This document shows positions 1-7,396 of a stretch of DNA of 35,418 nt, in pieces; the first letter of the stretch is position 1, and the number at the start of each line of letters is the position of its first letter. The notes under the pieces are model-generated. The model was not told the origin of the DNA, searched no databases, and saw only the letters and a program-made list of their open reading frames with translations. The translations under genes were made by a program, and so were the position numbers. The DNA is from Prevotella sp. (GTDB lineage: Bacteria > Bacteroidota > Bacteroidia > Bacteroidales > Bacteroidaceae), in contig JAILBT010000057.1 in the NCBI GenBank assembly GCA_024680755.1, positions 1 to 35,418 of the forward strand, written 5' to 3'.

Positions 1-2180
1 GCATAGGTCATCAGTGTGATGAGTGCCCACGTCTCCTTGGGGTCCCAGCTCCAGTAGGTGCCCCACGACAGGTTGGCCCAGATGGCTCCGATGAAGATGC
101 CGAAGCCCAGGCATGTGATGGCGGGGTAGAGGAAGAGCTGGCTCAGCGCCATCATCTCTGCCGGGCGGAACAGTCCGGCCAGGGCGCAGATGAAGGTGAG
201 CGAGAGCAGGGCGTAGGCCATCATGATGATGCTGACGTGCAGTGTGAGCAGCGGCGAGCGCAGCACGGGCATGAGGTGTGTGATCTGCGGGTCCATCTGC
301 GAGATGTGGCTCACGAGCAGGAAGAAGCCAGAGAGCATGAAGCCGAAGGTGAGCATGACGGTGAAGCGCCGGCTCAGGGCGAGCGTGAGCAGCTGTAGCA
401 GCCAGGCCATGAAGAGCATGGTCTCATAGCCGTTGCTCATGGGCACGGTGCCGCTGACCACCCAGCGCAGTGCGAGGCACAGGCTGAGCGCGGCAAAGGC
501 GACGGCCATCAGCGTGTAGCTGCCGCGGCGTAGCACATGCAGCGCGTGTGTCGTGCCGCGGCGCATCTGCTGGCAGATGTCTGCGAACAGGCAGACGAAC
601 CCCATCGTGAGGCAGAGCATGAAGAGCAGCGTGGCAAAGGGCACGCTGTTGTAGAAGTGCTCGGCCTGCAGGCGCGTGGCAGAGGGTATGGAGCTGCCGC
701 CGTAGCGCTGCTGATAGAGCAACATTCGGTCGAGCAGCTCATCGACGGTGGTCCAGTCGGCAGCCTGCACGCTCTCGTTGAGCACGGTGAAGATGTCGCG
801 TATGAAGGTGGTCTGGGCCGTGTCTGTGGTGGCGGGCAGGCGGTCGGTGGGTGCATACCAGTTTGTGGATGTCCGGCTGCCGGTGTCCGGCTGCTGACAG
901 GTGTCGTCGTTCTGCGGCGCTGCGGCGCTGACGGGGAAGAGCTTGAGCGGACGGCCCTGTCTGAGGTCCATGATCAGTTGCAGGCGGTCGTCTGTCTTCA
1001 CCACGTCCTTATGGAAGGCATCGTGCTGGCCCTGGTAGTATTGCTGCAGGTATGGGCCGAGTATGTATCCGCCCATCTTGTCGTTGAAGAAGGTTTTCTG
1101 GCTGCACTGGTCGGGCAGTTGCAGGGCCGCCTTTAGTGCTCCGCTCTTCAGCTTGATGACAGGCTGGTGGCTCCACTCGTCGCCGAAGAAGATGAAGGCC
1201 GTGAGCAGCTGGCATGGCGTGAGGTGTCGGCCGTCGGGCGTGCGGTAGTAGCGTTTGCCTGTCAGCTTCTTGGTGAAGTCGAGGGCGTAGGTCTCTACCG
1301 GGCAGATGCGGTCGGCGTAGAGCATGTTGAGGCGGCCGAAGCGCTCGGCTGTGGCGGTGGGCAGGGTGTGTGGGGCGGCGGTTGCGGGGGTGCTGGTTGC
1401 TGTGGCAGTGATGGCATCGCCGCATACCGGACAGCCGGCCAGCAGGGTGGCGAGCGCCATCGTGCCAGCGGTCTTGCCGGCCGGCCGGCGCACCAGCTCG
1501 CTGCGCAGCAGCAGCCTGTACTGCCCGCGCGGGTCCGTCAGCATCCAGACCAGGCCGACGAAAAGCAGGGCGTAGCCGACGTAGGTCACGGGTATGCCCC
1601 ACGGGTCGCTGTTGACGGCCAGGTATGAGCCCCGATGGTCGGGGTCGTAGCTGCTCTGGTAGAGGCGGAAGCCGCGGTAGCTGAAGATGTTGTTCATCGA
1701 CACCTGTCCATCGGTCTGCCTGTTGCCGTCGCTGACGACGAAGCGGCTCCGGTAGTCGGCAGCCGTGGTGGTGCCCTCGTGGTATGTGACGTCGAAGGCT
1801 GTCAGTTTGATGCTGAACGGCAGCGGCTCCAGCTTCATGCCGTGGCGTGTGTCGCCGCCGGTGAGCATGTATGTGTCCACGCTCTCACCTATGCGCAGGT
1901 GGAGCATACCCTGACGGGCAGTGAGGTGGGTGAGCAGTGCGCCGGCCAGAATGACGACGAACGACAGGTGGAGCACCACCACCGACAGGCGCCGCACGCG
2001 GCTCTTCAGGAAGAAGGCCGTGGCCACGGCCGTGAGCAGTGCCCACAGTGCGGAGAACCACCACGAGCCGTACCAGTAGTCGGCCACATGCTGGGTGCCA
2101 TACCGTTTTTCCACAAAGGTGGCGACGGCCATGACGGCCGTCACCACCAGGTAGAGCAGACAGAGTGTCTTCTTCATCAT
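1..2180 (-). CDS. ccsBA: CcsBA-type cytochrome c synthase (ResB/CcsA fusion), 3' end cut by window edge
   Basis: This is an integral inner-membrane protein that exports haem and attaches it covalently to CxxCH apocytochromes in the periplasm (system II cytochrome c maturation). Translating the minus strand from ATG 2180 gives about 726 open codons that run off base 1. The N-terminal ResB/CcsB part has four membrane segments within about the first 220 residues and then a periplasmic region. The CcsA part contains PMSNGYETMLFMAW, a membrane helix with LHVSIIMMAYALL (likely axial His) and the haem-binding WWD signature WGTYWSWDPKETWALIT near base 30. The last helices and second axial His lie outside the window. 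An unusual CPVC motif sits at residues 250-253. The start lies 4 nt after the stop of the di-haem protein gene, so the two are almost certainly co-transcribed, and that protein needs haem attachment. Confidence 0.93.
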   Translation of the reverse strand, partial: MMKKTLCLLYLVVTAVMAVATFVEKRYGTQHVADYWYGSWWFSALWALLTAVATAFFLKSRVRRLSVVVLHLSFVVILAGALLTHLTARQGMLHLRIGESVDTYMLTGGDTRHGMKLEPLPFSIKLTAFDVTYHEGTTTAADYRSRFVVSDGNRQTDGQVSMNNIFSYRGFRLYQSSYDPDHRGSYLAVNSDPWGIPVTYVGYALLFVGLVWMLTDPRGQYRLLLRSELVRRPAGKTAGTMALATLLAGCPVCGDAITATATSTPATAAPHTLPTATAERFGRLNMLYADRICPVETYALDFTKKLTGKRYYRTPDGRHLTPCQLLTAFIFFGDEWSHQPVIKLKSGALKAALQLPDQCSQKTFFNDKMGGYILGPYLQQYYQGQHDAFHKDVVKTDDRLQLIMDLRQGRPLKLFPVSAAAPQNDDTCQQPDTGSRTSTNWYAPTDRLPATTDTAQTTFIRDIFTVLNESVQAADWTTVDELLDRMLLYQQRYGGSSIPSATRLQAEHFYNSVPFATLLFMLCLTMGFVCLFADICQQMRRGTTHALHVLRRGSYTLMAVAFAALSLCLALRWVVSGTVPMSNGYETMLFMAWLLQLLTLALSRRFTVMLTFGFMLSGFFLLVSHISQMDPQITHLMPVLRSPLLTLHVSIIMMAYALLSLTFICALAGLFRPAEMMALSQLFLYPAITCLGFGIFIGAIWANLSWGTYWSWDPKETWALITLMTY

Positions 2181-2184
2181 TTGC

Positions 2185-3909
2185 TCAGATGCTCTTCAGG
2201 AATTTCACCACCGCGTCGCGGTCGGCCTTAGGCAGGTTGTAGAAGCGCTCGGTGCTCTGGTAGGCGTCGCTCTGTCTGGAGTAGGCGTGCCACATGATGG
2301 CCTCTATCTCGTTGCGTGCGCGGCAGTCGTGCAGCCGGTCCTCGGCGCCGGTGTTCTCGCGGCTCAGTCCGCGTCCCCATAGCGGTGTGGTGCGGCACCA
2401 CGAGCCGTGTATGCCGTTCTTCATATACAGGCGGTGCTGCACCATGTCGGTGTATGGCCAGATGGTCTGCTGTTCATACTTGGGCATGGGCAGCTGCTTG
2501 TTGGCAATGATGGCGGGCACCCACATGTTGTCGGCCCCGGTGTTCCACGACGGGCGGTGACACGAGGCGCAGCCTATCTGCATGAAGACCTCCTTGCCTC
2601 GCTGCACCTGCGGGTCTTGCAGGTTGCGTGCGCGCGGTATGGCCAGTCCGCGGTGCCATACGGAGAAGGCCCAGAAGTCGTTGTCCGACATCTCGGGCTG
2701 GAAGTTGTGCCAGGGGTTGTCAAACTGGTTTGTGGCCGGCGAGAGCAGACCCTTGACGGCAGCTGCTATGCCCTCGTCAGTCCCGTCGGCATAGTATGGC
2801 GACGTGGGGTCGGCCTTGATGGCAGCAATGACGTTGGCGTTCTCCGACATGGCCTTGGCCCATGCGTCGGTGGTGTAGAGCTTCTTGCGGTCGCTGCGGC
2901 TGACGTTGGTGATGTTCCAGATGGCGTTGGCTCCGGCACCGTCTTGAAGCGAGCCGCGCGTCATGGCGTATGTGAACTTCTTTATGCGGTTCACCTGCTC
3001 GGTGCCGCTCGAGGCGTTGACATACATGGCCGTGGCGGCCCAGTCGTTGCGTTCCTTGTCCCAGAAGGCGGGGTTCAGCTCCACGTATGGTGCCTCGCGC
3101 TGATACTGCGCCTTGATGCTGTCGTCGGGTATGGCATCGAGCAGTCCCGTGCCGGGTATGCCGATGGTGCTCTCCAGTCGGAAGGCTACGGCCTGGTTGC
3201 CCGTCTCCCACGGTGTCGGGCTGGTGTTGAAGGCTTCGCGGTCTATGCTCAGCTCGGGGTAGATCAGCTCATAGCGTTCGCCGTCGGGGAACTGCATGGC
3301 CAGTCCGCTCTCCATCTGGTCCAGCACCTTCCAGTCGAGGTGTATGCCGCTCTCGTCGATGGGTGGCAGGAAGGGGCTCGCGGCGCGTGTCTGCGGCATG
3401 CCGGTCACTTCGGCCACGTATGGTCCGTCGTCGCTGTTCTGCCCATCGACGGGGTGATAGACCACCAGCAGGTAGCCGTTGCCCCATTCGGCCTGATACT
3501 TCGTCACGCGTTTGCCGTGGCCGTAGCCCGGGTGGCAGTCGAGACACGACTTGCGCACGTATGCCGGTCCCAGCCCGCGGAAGGGTGCCTGGTATTCGGT
3601 CACGTTGCGCTCGAAGAACTGTTCGCCGCGGTTGAAGGCTTCGGTCAGTCCCATCTCCGTCACGGCCGGTGTCTCGTCTTCGTAGCATCCTGCCGTGACG
3701 TTGAGCGTGGTGCCCATTCGTCCGCCCACATACCACTCGTCGGCCGAGAAATTGCCTACGGCTTTGCCCACATAGCTCTCGTCGTTGATTGACGCCGTTC
3801 TCACCTCTTCGGTGTTGTTGTCGTCACTATCGCTACAAGCGCAGAGGGTGTTACCCAGTGCGCTTGTGAGCATTAGCAACAACATGGAGTTGTTGTTTAA
3901 TGGTCTCAT
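2185..3909 (-). CDS. Di-haem oxidoreductase (DUF1111/DHOR, putative peroxidase) lipoprotein
   Basis: A predicted 574-residue surface lipoprotein carrying two c-type haems. CxxCH sites are visible at residues 122-126 (CLDCH) and 447-451 (CASCH). The sequence resembles the COG3488/DUF1111 'thiol oxidoreductase-like' di-haem family, whose members often sit next to imelysins; the exact reaction in Bacteroidetes is not known. The signal peptide ends in a lipobox-like LCAC and is followed by SDSDDNN, matching the Asp-rich surface-export signal of Bacteroidetes lipoproteins. I start at ATG 3909, which places the signal peptide correctly, rather than at the TTG two codons upstream. The imelysin gene is 16 nt upstream and ccsBA 4 nt downstream. 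A redox role in iron acquisition or peroxide handling is inferred from this context. Confidence 0.88.
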   Translation of the reverse strand: MRPLNNNSMLLLMLTSALGNTLCACSDSDDNNTEEVRTASINDESYVGKAVGNFSADEWYVGGRMGTTLNVTAGCYEDETPAVTEMGLTEAFNRGEQFFERNVTEYQAPFRGLGPAYVRKSCLDCHPGYGHGKRVTKYQAEWGNGYLLVVYHPVDGQNSDDGPYVAEVTGMPQTRAASPFLPPIDESGIHLDWKVLDQMESGLAMQFPDGERYELIYPELSIDREAFNTSPTPWETGNQAVAFRLESTIGIPGTGLLDAIPDDSIKAQYQREAPYVELNPAFWDKERNDWAATAMYVNASSGTEQVNRIKKFTYAMTRGSLQDGAGANAIWNITNVSRSDRKKLYTTDAWAKAMSENANVIAAIKADPTSPYYADGTDEGIAAAVKGLLSPATNQFDNPWHNFQPEMSDNDFWAFSVWHRGLAIPRARNLQDPQVQRGKEVFMQIGCASCHRPSWNTGADNMWVPAIIANKQLPMPKYEQQTIWPYTDMVQHRLYMKNGIHGSWCRTTPLWGRGLSRENTGAEDRLHDCRARNEIEAIMWHAYSRQSDAYQSTERFYNLPKADRDAVVKFLKSI

Positions 3910-3925
3910 GTTCAATTATGTTAGA

Positions 3926-5185
3926 TTAGTTTTCTGCTATCCATGCAGCAGCAGTGTTCAGCTCCTCGCTCAGGGCGTTGATGGCATCCTGTGCAGCCTT
4001 GGCGTTTGCGCTCTGCGGGTCGAGCACGAAGGGTGTGCCCTTTGTAGCGTTTTCCAGTGCGGCGATGGCAGCGTCCAGCTTGGCCTGCAGTGTGGTTGCC
4101 TCTGTTGCGTTGTATTTCTTCAGGTAGCTCATCACCGAGTTGGCCACGGCCGTTGTGCTGCGTGTGCCGTTGAGTGCATACTGCACGCTGCGTATGTTGT
4201 CCAGGAAGTCGAAGTATGAGCGCTGGCTGTAGGGCGACTCGATGTAGTCGGGGTCTTCGCCGCTCAGTGCCTGTCCGATTTTCTGACCGGCCACTTCTGC
4301 GCAGATGTTGTCGCATCCGGCAATGAGTATGGTGCTCATCACGCGGCGCCATGTACTGTAGGTAGAGCCGCTCTGTGTGGCGTTGATCATGTTGGCACCA
4401 TAGTAGAGGTCGTCGCTTGAGGCCACGGTCACAGGGAACTCGCACTCTTCGACGCGCTCTATGTGAGCGGTGGGTGCTGCCTGTCCCAGCCATGCCACCT
4501 CGAGCTGGAAGGTCTTGTCGCGCAGGTCGCCGGCCACGGCACAGGCGAAGATCAGCTCGTCGGCACCGCTGACGTTGTAGCCGCTGAAGTCCTCGTTGTC
4601 CTCGTTGCTCTGCAGGGCTGCGATGGTGCGGTTCTGTCCGTTGCGGAAGAGTATGAACTCAATGCCGTGGAAGCCCAGTTGCTGTTCGCCCACCAGGGCG
4701 CGTGCGTTGTCGATGCCGCCGTTGTCCAGGTCGTCCAGCTCTCTGACCACGTTCTTGTTGCTCAGGCTCTTTGCCAGCGCCACGCGGTCGAGGGGCCATG
4801 TGTCGATGTGCGGGTCGATGCCGAAGTCGGTGGCAGCACCGTAGAGGAACGACTCGCTCGTCTCCCACCACGAGCGTGCGGTCTTGAATGTTTCGCAAGC
4901 CTGGTCGATGTCGGCCTGGGTCAGCGTGCCGGCCTGGAACTTGGCCTTGGCTGCCACCAGCTCATTGAACAGCTGGTCGGTGGTGGCGGCCAGCCCGCGA
5001 TAGGTGGGGAACACCACATCATTGACGTAGGTGGCTGTCAGGTCTTTCATCATCTGCTCCTGCTCGCTGAGCGTGGTGGTGCTGGTGGTGTTGTTGTCGT
5101 CGTCGTTGTCGCTGCAGGCAGCGACGCTCATGCCCAGGGTGCCGACAGTGGCTACCATCAGGGCGTAGCTGAAGATTTTGTTCAT
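3926..5185 (-). CDS. Imelysin-family (IrpA/M75-like) surface lipoprotein
   Basis: A 419-residue lipoprotein of the imelysin superfamily, a set of helical-bundle envelope proteins linked to iron acquisition and related to EfeO. The family GxHxxE motif is present as GFHGIE at residues 171-176. The signal peptide ends VAAC and is followed by SDNDDDNN, an Asp-rich surface-export signal like that of the next gene. The middle contains YSQRSYFDFLDNIRSVQYAL, consistent with the second conserved region of the family. The protein was once described as a metallopeptidase (M75), but many members appear to be binding proteins, so I do not claim protease activity. It stands between the porin gene, 180 nt upstream across a tandem-repeat array, and the di-haem gene 16 nt downstream. 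Confidence 0.9.
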   Translation of the reverse strand: MNKIFSYALMVATVGTLGMSVAACSDNDDDNNTTSTTTLSEQEQMMKDLTATYVNDVVFPTYRGLAATTDQLFNELVAAKAKFQAGTLTQADIDQACETFKTARSWWETSESFLYGAATDFGIDPHIDTWPLDRVALAKSLSNKNVVRELDDLDNGGIDNARALVGEQQLGFHGIEFILFRNGQNRTIAALQSNEDNEDFSGYNVSGADELIFACAVAGDLRDKTFQLEVAWLGQAAPTAHIERVEECEFPVTVASSDDLYYGANMINATQSGSTYSTWRRVMSTILIAGCDNICAEVAGQKIGQALSGEDPDYIESPYSQRSYFDFLDNIRSVQYALNGTRSTTAVANSVMSYLKKYNATEATTLQAKLDAAIAALENATKGTPFVLDPQSANAKAAQDAINALSEELNTAAAWIAEN

Positions 5186-5238
5186 TTTGTTGTTTTTTTT
5201 TATTAAGACTTCATAAAACCATTTTCTTGTTGGGGGGG

Positions 5239-5364
5239 CTATAGTTTCTATAGTCTCTATAGTATCTATAGTATCTATAGTATCTATAGTTTCTATAGTC
5301 TCTATAGTCTCTATAGTCTCTATAGTCTCTATAGTTTCTATAGCCTCTATAGTCTCTATAGCCG
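5239..5364. repeat. 9-bp tandem array, 14 units of CTATAGTNT
   Basis: Fourteen contiguous 9-bp units fill most of the 180-nt gap between the porin stop and the imelysin start. CTATAG is invariant and itself palindromic; the last three bases vary (TTT, TCT, TAT, CCT). The array ends 53 nt before the imelysin ATG. It lies inside what is probably a single operon, so it would be transcribed. There are no spacers, so it is not a CRISPR array. Slippage could change the intergenic length; that is inference. Confidence 0.95.
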
Positions 5365-5365
5365 G

Positions 5366-6709
5366 TTATAGGAACCAGCCTTCGTAGGCCACGCCGAGCG
5401 AGAGGGCCGGTTCGTGGTTGTAGGGCGACTTGAGCAGCCGCTTCGAGTAGTCGAGCTTGACCACCACCTCGGGCAGGGGGTGGTAGTTCAGGCCCACGGC
5501 GAAGCGCTTCACGTCTGTGTAGTCGTACATGGCCTTGTTGCCTGTGGGTATGTAGCTGTCGTGATACTCATATCGTCCGAAGACATACAGCTGCTGCTGT
5601 CGTTGTCTGAGGCTGCTTATCTGCGAGAAGATGTCGTAGCCGGCCTCGACGCTCATCGCCACGGCGTTCTTGGCCACGGGCGCGCCCTTTACGGGCGAGT
5701 CGCTGGCGTGTGCCTTCGCGTCTTTCAGCAGGTTGATCTTGTCTGTGTCGCCCAGATAGCCGTATGTGGCCTGTGCGCGCACTATCCAGTTCCAGCGTTT
5801 CAGCGTCATGTCGGCCGAGCCTATGGCCACGGTGCCCTTTACGTCATCGTAGGGCTTGGGCTTGCCGGTAATCACGCTTGTGCCCTTGGTGTCCAGGGGG
5901 TAGGTGTTGTGCACCGACTGTCCGTAGTAGCCGCTCAGCCCCAGTCGCAGTCCGTTGATGGCATACCAGTCCACGCGTGCGGCGAAGCCCAGCGTGTTGG
6001 CCGTCTTGAACTCGAAGGGTGAGCCGGCTCCGGCGTGTATCCATCCCGTGGTGTTGAAGAACATGGCGTTCAGTCCGGCCACCACCTGCGCCTCATAGCG
6101 AAGGCGTCCCGCGCGTCCCCACAGGCTGACGCCCGTGTCGTGCCATGTGCTGGGCAGAATGGTGTTTTCGCCCTCGGGCCGATAGACGGTGAAATAGTTG
6201 AGCGGTTCGTGATAGGCGTTGTTCATGCCTACGGGCACCACGAAGTGGCCCACCTTCACGTTCAGCCAGCTGGCAAACGACTTCTGTATCCAGAACTGCT
6301 CCAGCTCCACCTCGCCGCCTTTCTCTGTCTCCTGTTCCCATTCGCCGGCCTCTTCATATTCGCTCTCTATGGCACCGCCGGTGCCGGTGTGTTCAAACTC
6401 TATCTCGGTGCCCATTGTCCAGCCGTGGCCGAAGTCGTAGCCCAGGTATATTACGGCATGCGGAATGTCGAAGCGCCCGTGCGACGGGTCGTTCTTGTAG
6501 TTGGCCGGCTTCGAGTAGCGTGTCTTTGAGTCGCTGAAGAACTCGCGGCTCAGCGCCACCTCGCCATATCCGCCAACGGTCAGCCGCGAGTCGTGGTTGT
6601 CGTGGTCCTGCAGCACGCTGTCGGCTGCAACCACCTGTGCACCGGCCGTGGCAGCGCACGCCAGCGCAGAGCTCAACATCAGTGCCTTCAGGGTTCGTGT
6701 TTTCTTCAT
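5366..6709 (-). CDS. Outer-membrane porin-like beta-barrel protein
   Basis: A 447-residue protein with a clear signal peptide (cleavage after ATAGA, about residue 24) and a body of alternating aromatic/glycine beta-strand patterns such as LTVGGYGEVALSREF and FAVGLNYHPLPEVVVKLDYS. It ends in an aromatic-rich strand (GVAYEGWFL), typical of outer-membrane barrels. It resembles the Bacteroidetes porins usually annotated as 'porin' or phosphate-selective porin-like; the substrate cannot be read from sequence. An acidic stretch near residues 115-135 (EYEEAGEWEQETEKGGEVE) may be an extracellular loop. It is the first gene of the porin-imelysin-DHOR-CcsBA operon, with a good promoter 73-104 nt upstream. 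A role in passing iron or another small substrate is inferred from its neighbours. Confidence 0.85.
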   Translation of the reverse strand: MKKTRTLKALMLSSALACAATAGAQVVAADSVLQDHDNHDSRLTVGGYGEVALSREFFSDSKTRYSKPANYKNDPSHGRFDIPHAVIYLGYDFGHGWTMGTEIEFEHTGTGGAIESEYEEAGEWEQETEKGGEVELEQFWIQKSFASWLNVKVGHFVVPVGMNNAYHEPLNYFTVYRPEGENTILPSTWHDTGVSLWGRAGRLRYEAQVVAGLNAMFFNTTGWIHAGAGSPFEFKTANTLGFAARVDWYAINGLRLGLSGYYGQSVHNTYPLDTKGTSVITGKPKPYDDVKGTVAIGSADMTLKRWNWIVRAQATYGYLGDTDKINLLKDAKAHASDSPVKGAPVAKNAVAMSVEAGYDIFSQISSLRQRQQQLYVFGRYEYHDSYIPTGNKAMYDYTDVKRFAVGLNYHPLPEVVVKLDYSKRLLKSPYNHEPALSLGVAYEGWFL

Positions 6710-6752
6710 CGTATGCTATATATAATATTAATGTATATGTCTTTTGACGGTT

Positions 6753-6770
6753 CGGTACAGCTGTGTACCG
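6753..6770. other. Perfect 7-bp stem hairpin in the porin 5' leader
   Basis: CGGTACA (6753-6759) and TGTACCG (6764-6770) enclose a four-base loop. The hairpin lies between the predicted promoter and the porin ATG, so it would be in the 5' untranslated leader or act as an operator. Its function is unknown. The GGTACA core recurs as GGTACAA in the 22-bp array that begins at 6889. Confidence 0.55.
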
Positions 6771-6781
6771 GTAGTTGGCTG

Positions 6782-6813
6782 CAAAGGTACTCTGATTGGC
6801 CGACTGGGGCAAT
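6782..6813 (-). promoter_or_regulatory. Bacteroidetes-type promoter of the porin-imelysin operon
   Basis: On the minus strand the -7 box TACCTTTG (6789 to 6782) matches TAnnTTTG exactly. A -33-like ATTG (6813 to 6810) lies 20 nt upstream, one base off the TTTG consensus. It is correctly placed and oriented to drive the porin gene starting at 6709. No Fur-like operator could be picked out by eye. Confidence 0.7.
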
Positions 6814-6888
6814 ACTTAAAAATAGTGATTCGCACCGTGACGCGCGCCCACAGTCATGTCGCGAACGCTGTGAAAGGCTTTGTGCGGC

Positions 6889-7042
6889 GGTACAACGGAG
6901 GCTCTTTTGCGGTACAACGGGATTTGTTTTGAGGTACAAAACAGGCCCGCTCAGGGTTTTTGCTTACTGGCAAAAGGCCTTTCGCCTGTAAGCGAAAAGC
7001 CTTTCGCCTGTAAGCGAAAAGCCTTTCGCCTGTAGGCAAAAA
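6889..7042. repeat. Composite array of seven 22-bp units (three GGTACAA-type, four hairpin-type)
   Basis: Three units begin GGTACAA at 6889, 6911 and 6933, exactly 22 bp apart. In the same register, units starting at 6955, 6977, 6999 and 7021 each contain a small palindrome, best seen as TTTCGC-CTGTAA-GCGAAA in the units at 6977 and 6999. The unit at 6955 has the variant TTTTGC/GCAAAA. The units are contiguous with no spacers, and there is no cas gene. The array lies between two divergent promoters. The rest of the 6710-7396 gap holds the porin promoter, a 7-bp stem hairpin at 7063-7081 and the trp leader described below. Confidence 0.85.
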
Positions 7043-7152
7043 CCTCAAGCCGCAAAAAATGCTGCCGTCGCGCTGGCGGCAATGCCTCGTTACACCACCT
7101 CCGAGCGGCAGGCAAGAAATAAAGTCGAAATGAAAAAAAACTTGCGAAAAAA

Positions 7153-7183
7153 TTTGGAGAATAAAAGAAAAGCTGTATTTTTG
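7153..7183 (+). promoter_or_regulatory. Bacteroidetes-type promoter of the trp leader-trpB transcript
   Basis: TTTG at 7153-7156, a 19-nt spacer and TATTTTTG at 7176-7183 match the Bacteroidetes consensus TTTG/TAnnTTTG exactly. Transcription would start near 7190, only about 14 nt before the leader-peptide ATG, as expected for an attenuation leader. Confidence 0.85.
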
Positions 7184-7203
7184 CAGCGAAATTGAAACCG
7201 ACA

Positions 7204-7263
7204 ATGAAAGTCTTTGCAACATACGCATGGTGGTGGCGCTGCTCAGGGTTAAGAGAATCGTGA
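7204..7263 (+). CDS. trp leader peptide with three consecutive Trp codons
   Basis: A 19-codon open reading frame encodes MKVFATYAWWWRCSGLRES and ends in TGA at 7261. The three adjacent TGG codons lie at 7228-7236. It follows an excellent promoter and precedes a strong terminator-like hairpin (7302-7329) and then trpB. This is the architecture of ribosome-mediated transcription attenuation: when charged tRNA-Trp is scarce, the ribosome stalls at the Trp codons and the RNA refolds. By eye, ATGGTG (7227-7232, within the Trp codons) can pair with CACCAT (7288-7293). GCCGCGTG (7271-7278) can pair, with a bulge, with CACGGCGG (7317-7324), which would compete with the terminator. These pairings are candidates and have not been computed. 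Confidence 0.85.
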   Translation: MKVFATYAWWWRCSGLRES

Positions 7264-7301
7264 GAAGGAAGCCGCGTGTGTGTGAAGCACCATAAAGGAA
7301 A

Positions 7302-7331
7302 GAGGCTCGCCGTTCCCACGGCGGGCCTCTT
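7302..7331 (+). terminator. Attenuator terminator hairpin before trpB
   Basis: GAGGCTCGCCG (7302-7312) and CGGCGGGCCTC (7319-7329) form an 11-bp stem with one G-T pair and a six-base loop. It is followed by TTCGTTG, a weak T tract. It sits 38 nt after the leader stop codon and 67 nt before the trpB ATG, so it would end transcription when tryptophan is plentiful. Confidence 0.8.
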
Positions 7332-7396
7332 CGTTGAATGAGGGTCGGCGGACATATATTATTAGACAACCAACACAAAAACATCAGCATAACGAC

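Noticed and set aside
2407..3792. 461-codon open frame on the plus strand
   Set aside because: It is antisense to the di-haem lipoprotein gene, whose two CxxCH motifs and signal peptide are clear; the long antisense frame reflects GC-rich codon usage.
6889..7042. CRISPR array
   Set aside because: The 22-bp units are directly contiguous with no unique spacers and there are no cas genes. The same applies to the 7-9 bp arrays.
7334..7396. N-terminal extension of TrpB from an in-frame ATG at 7334
   Set aside because: This ATG lies immediately after the attenuator stem and the extra 21 residues do not resemble TrpB; ATG 7397 gives the standard length.
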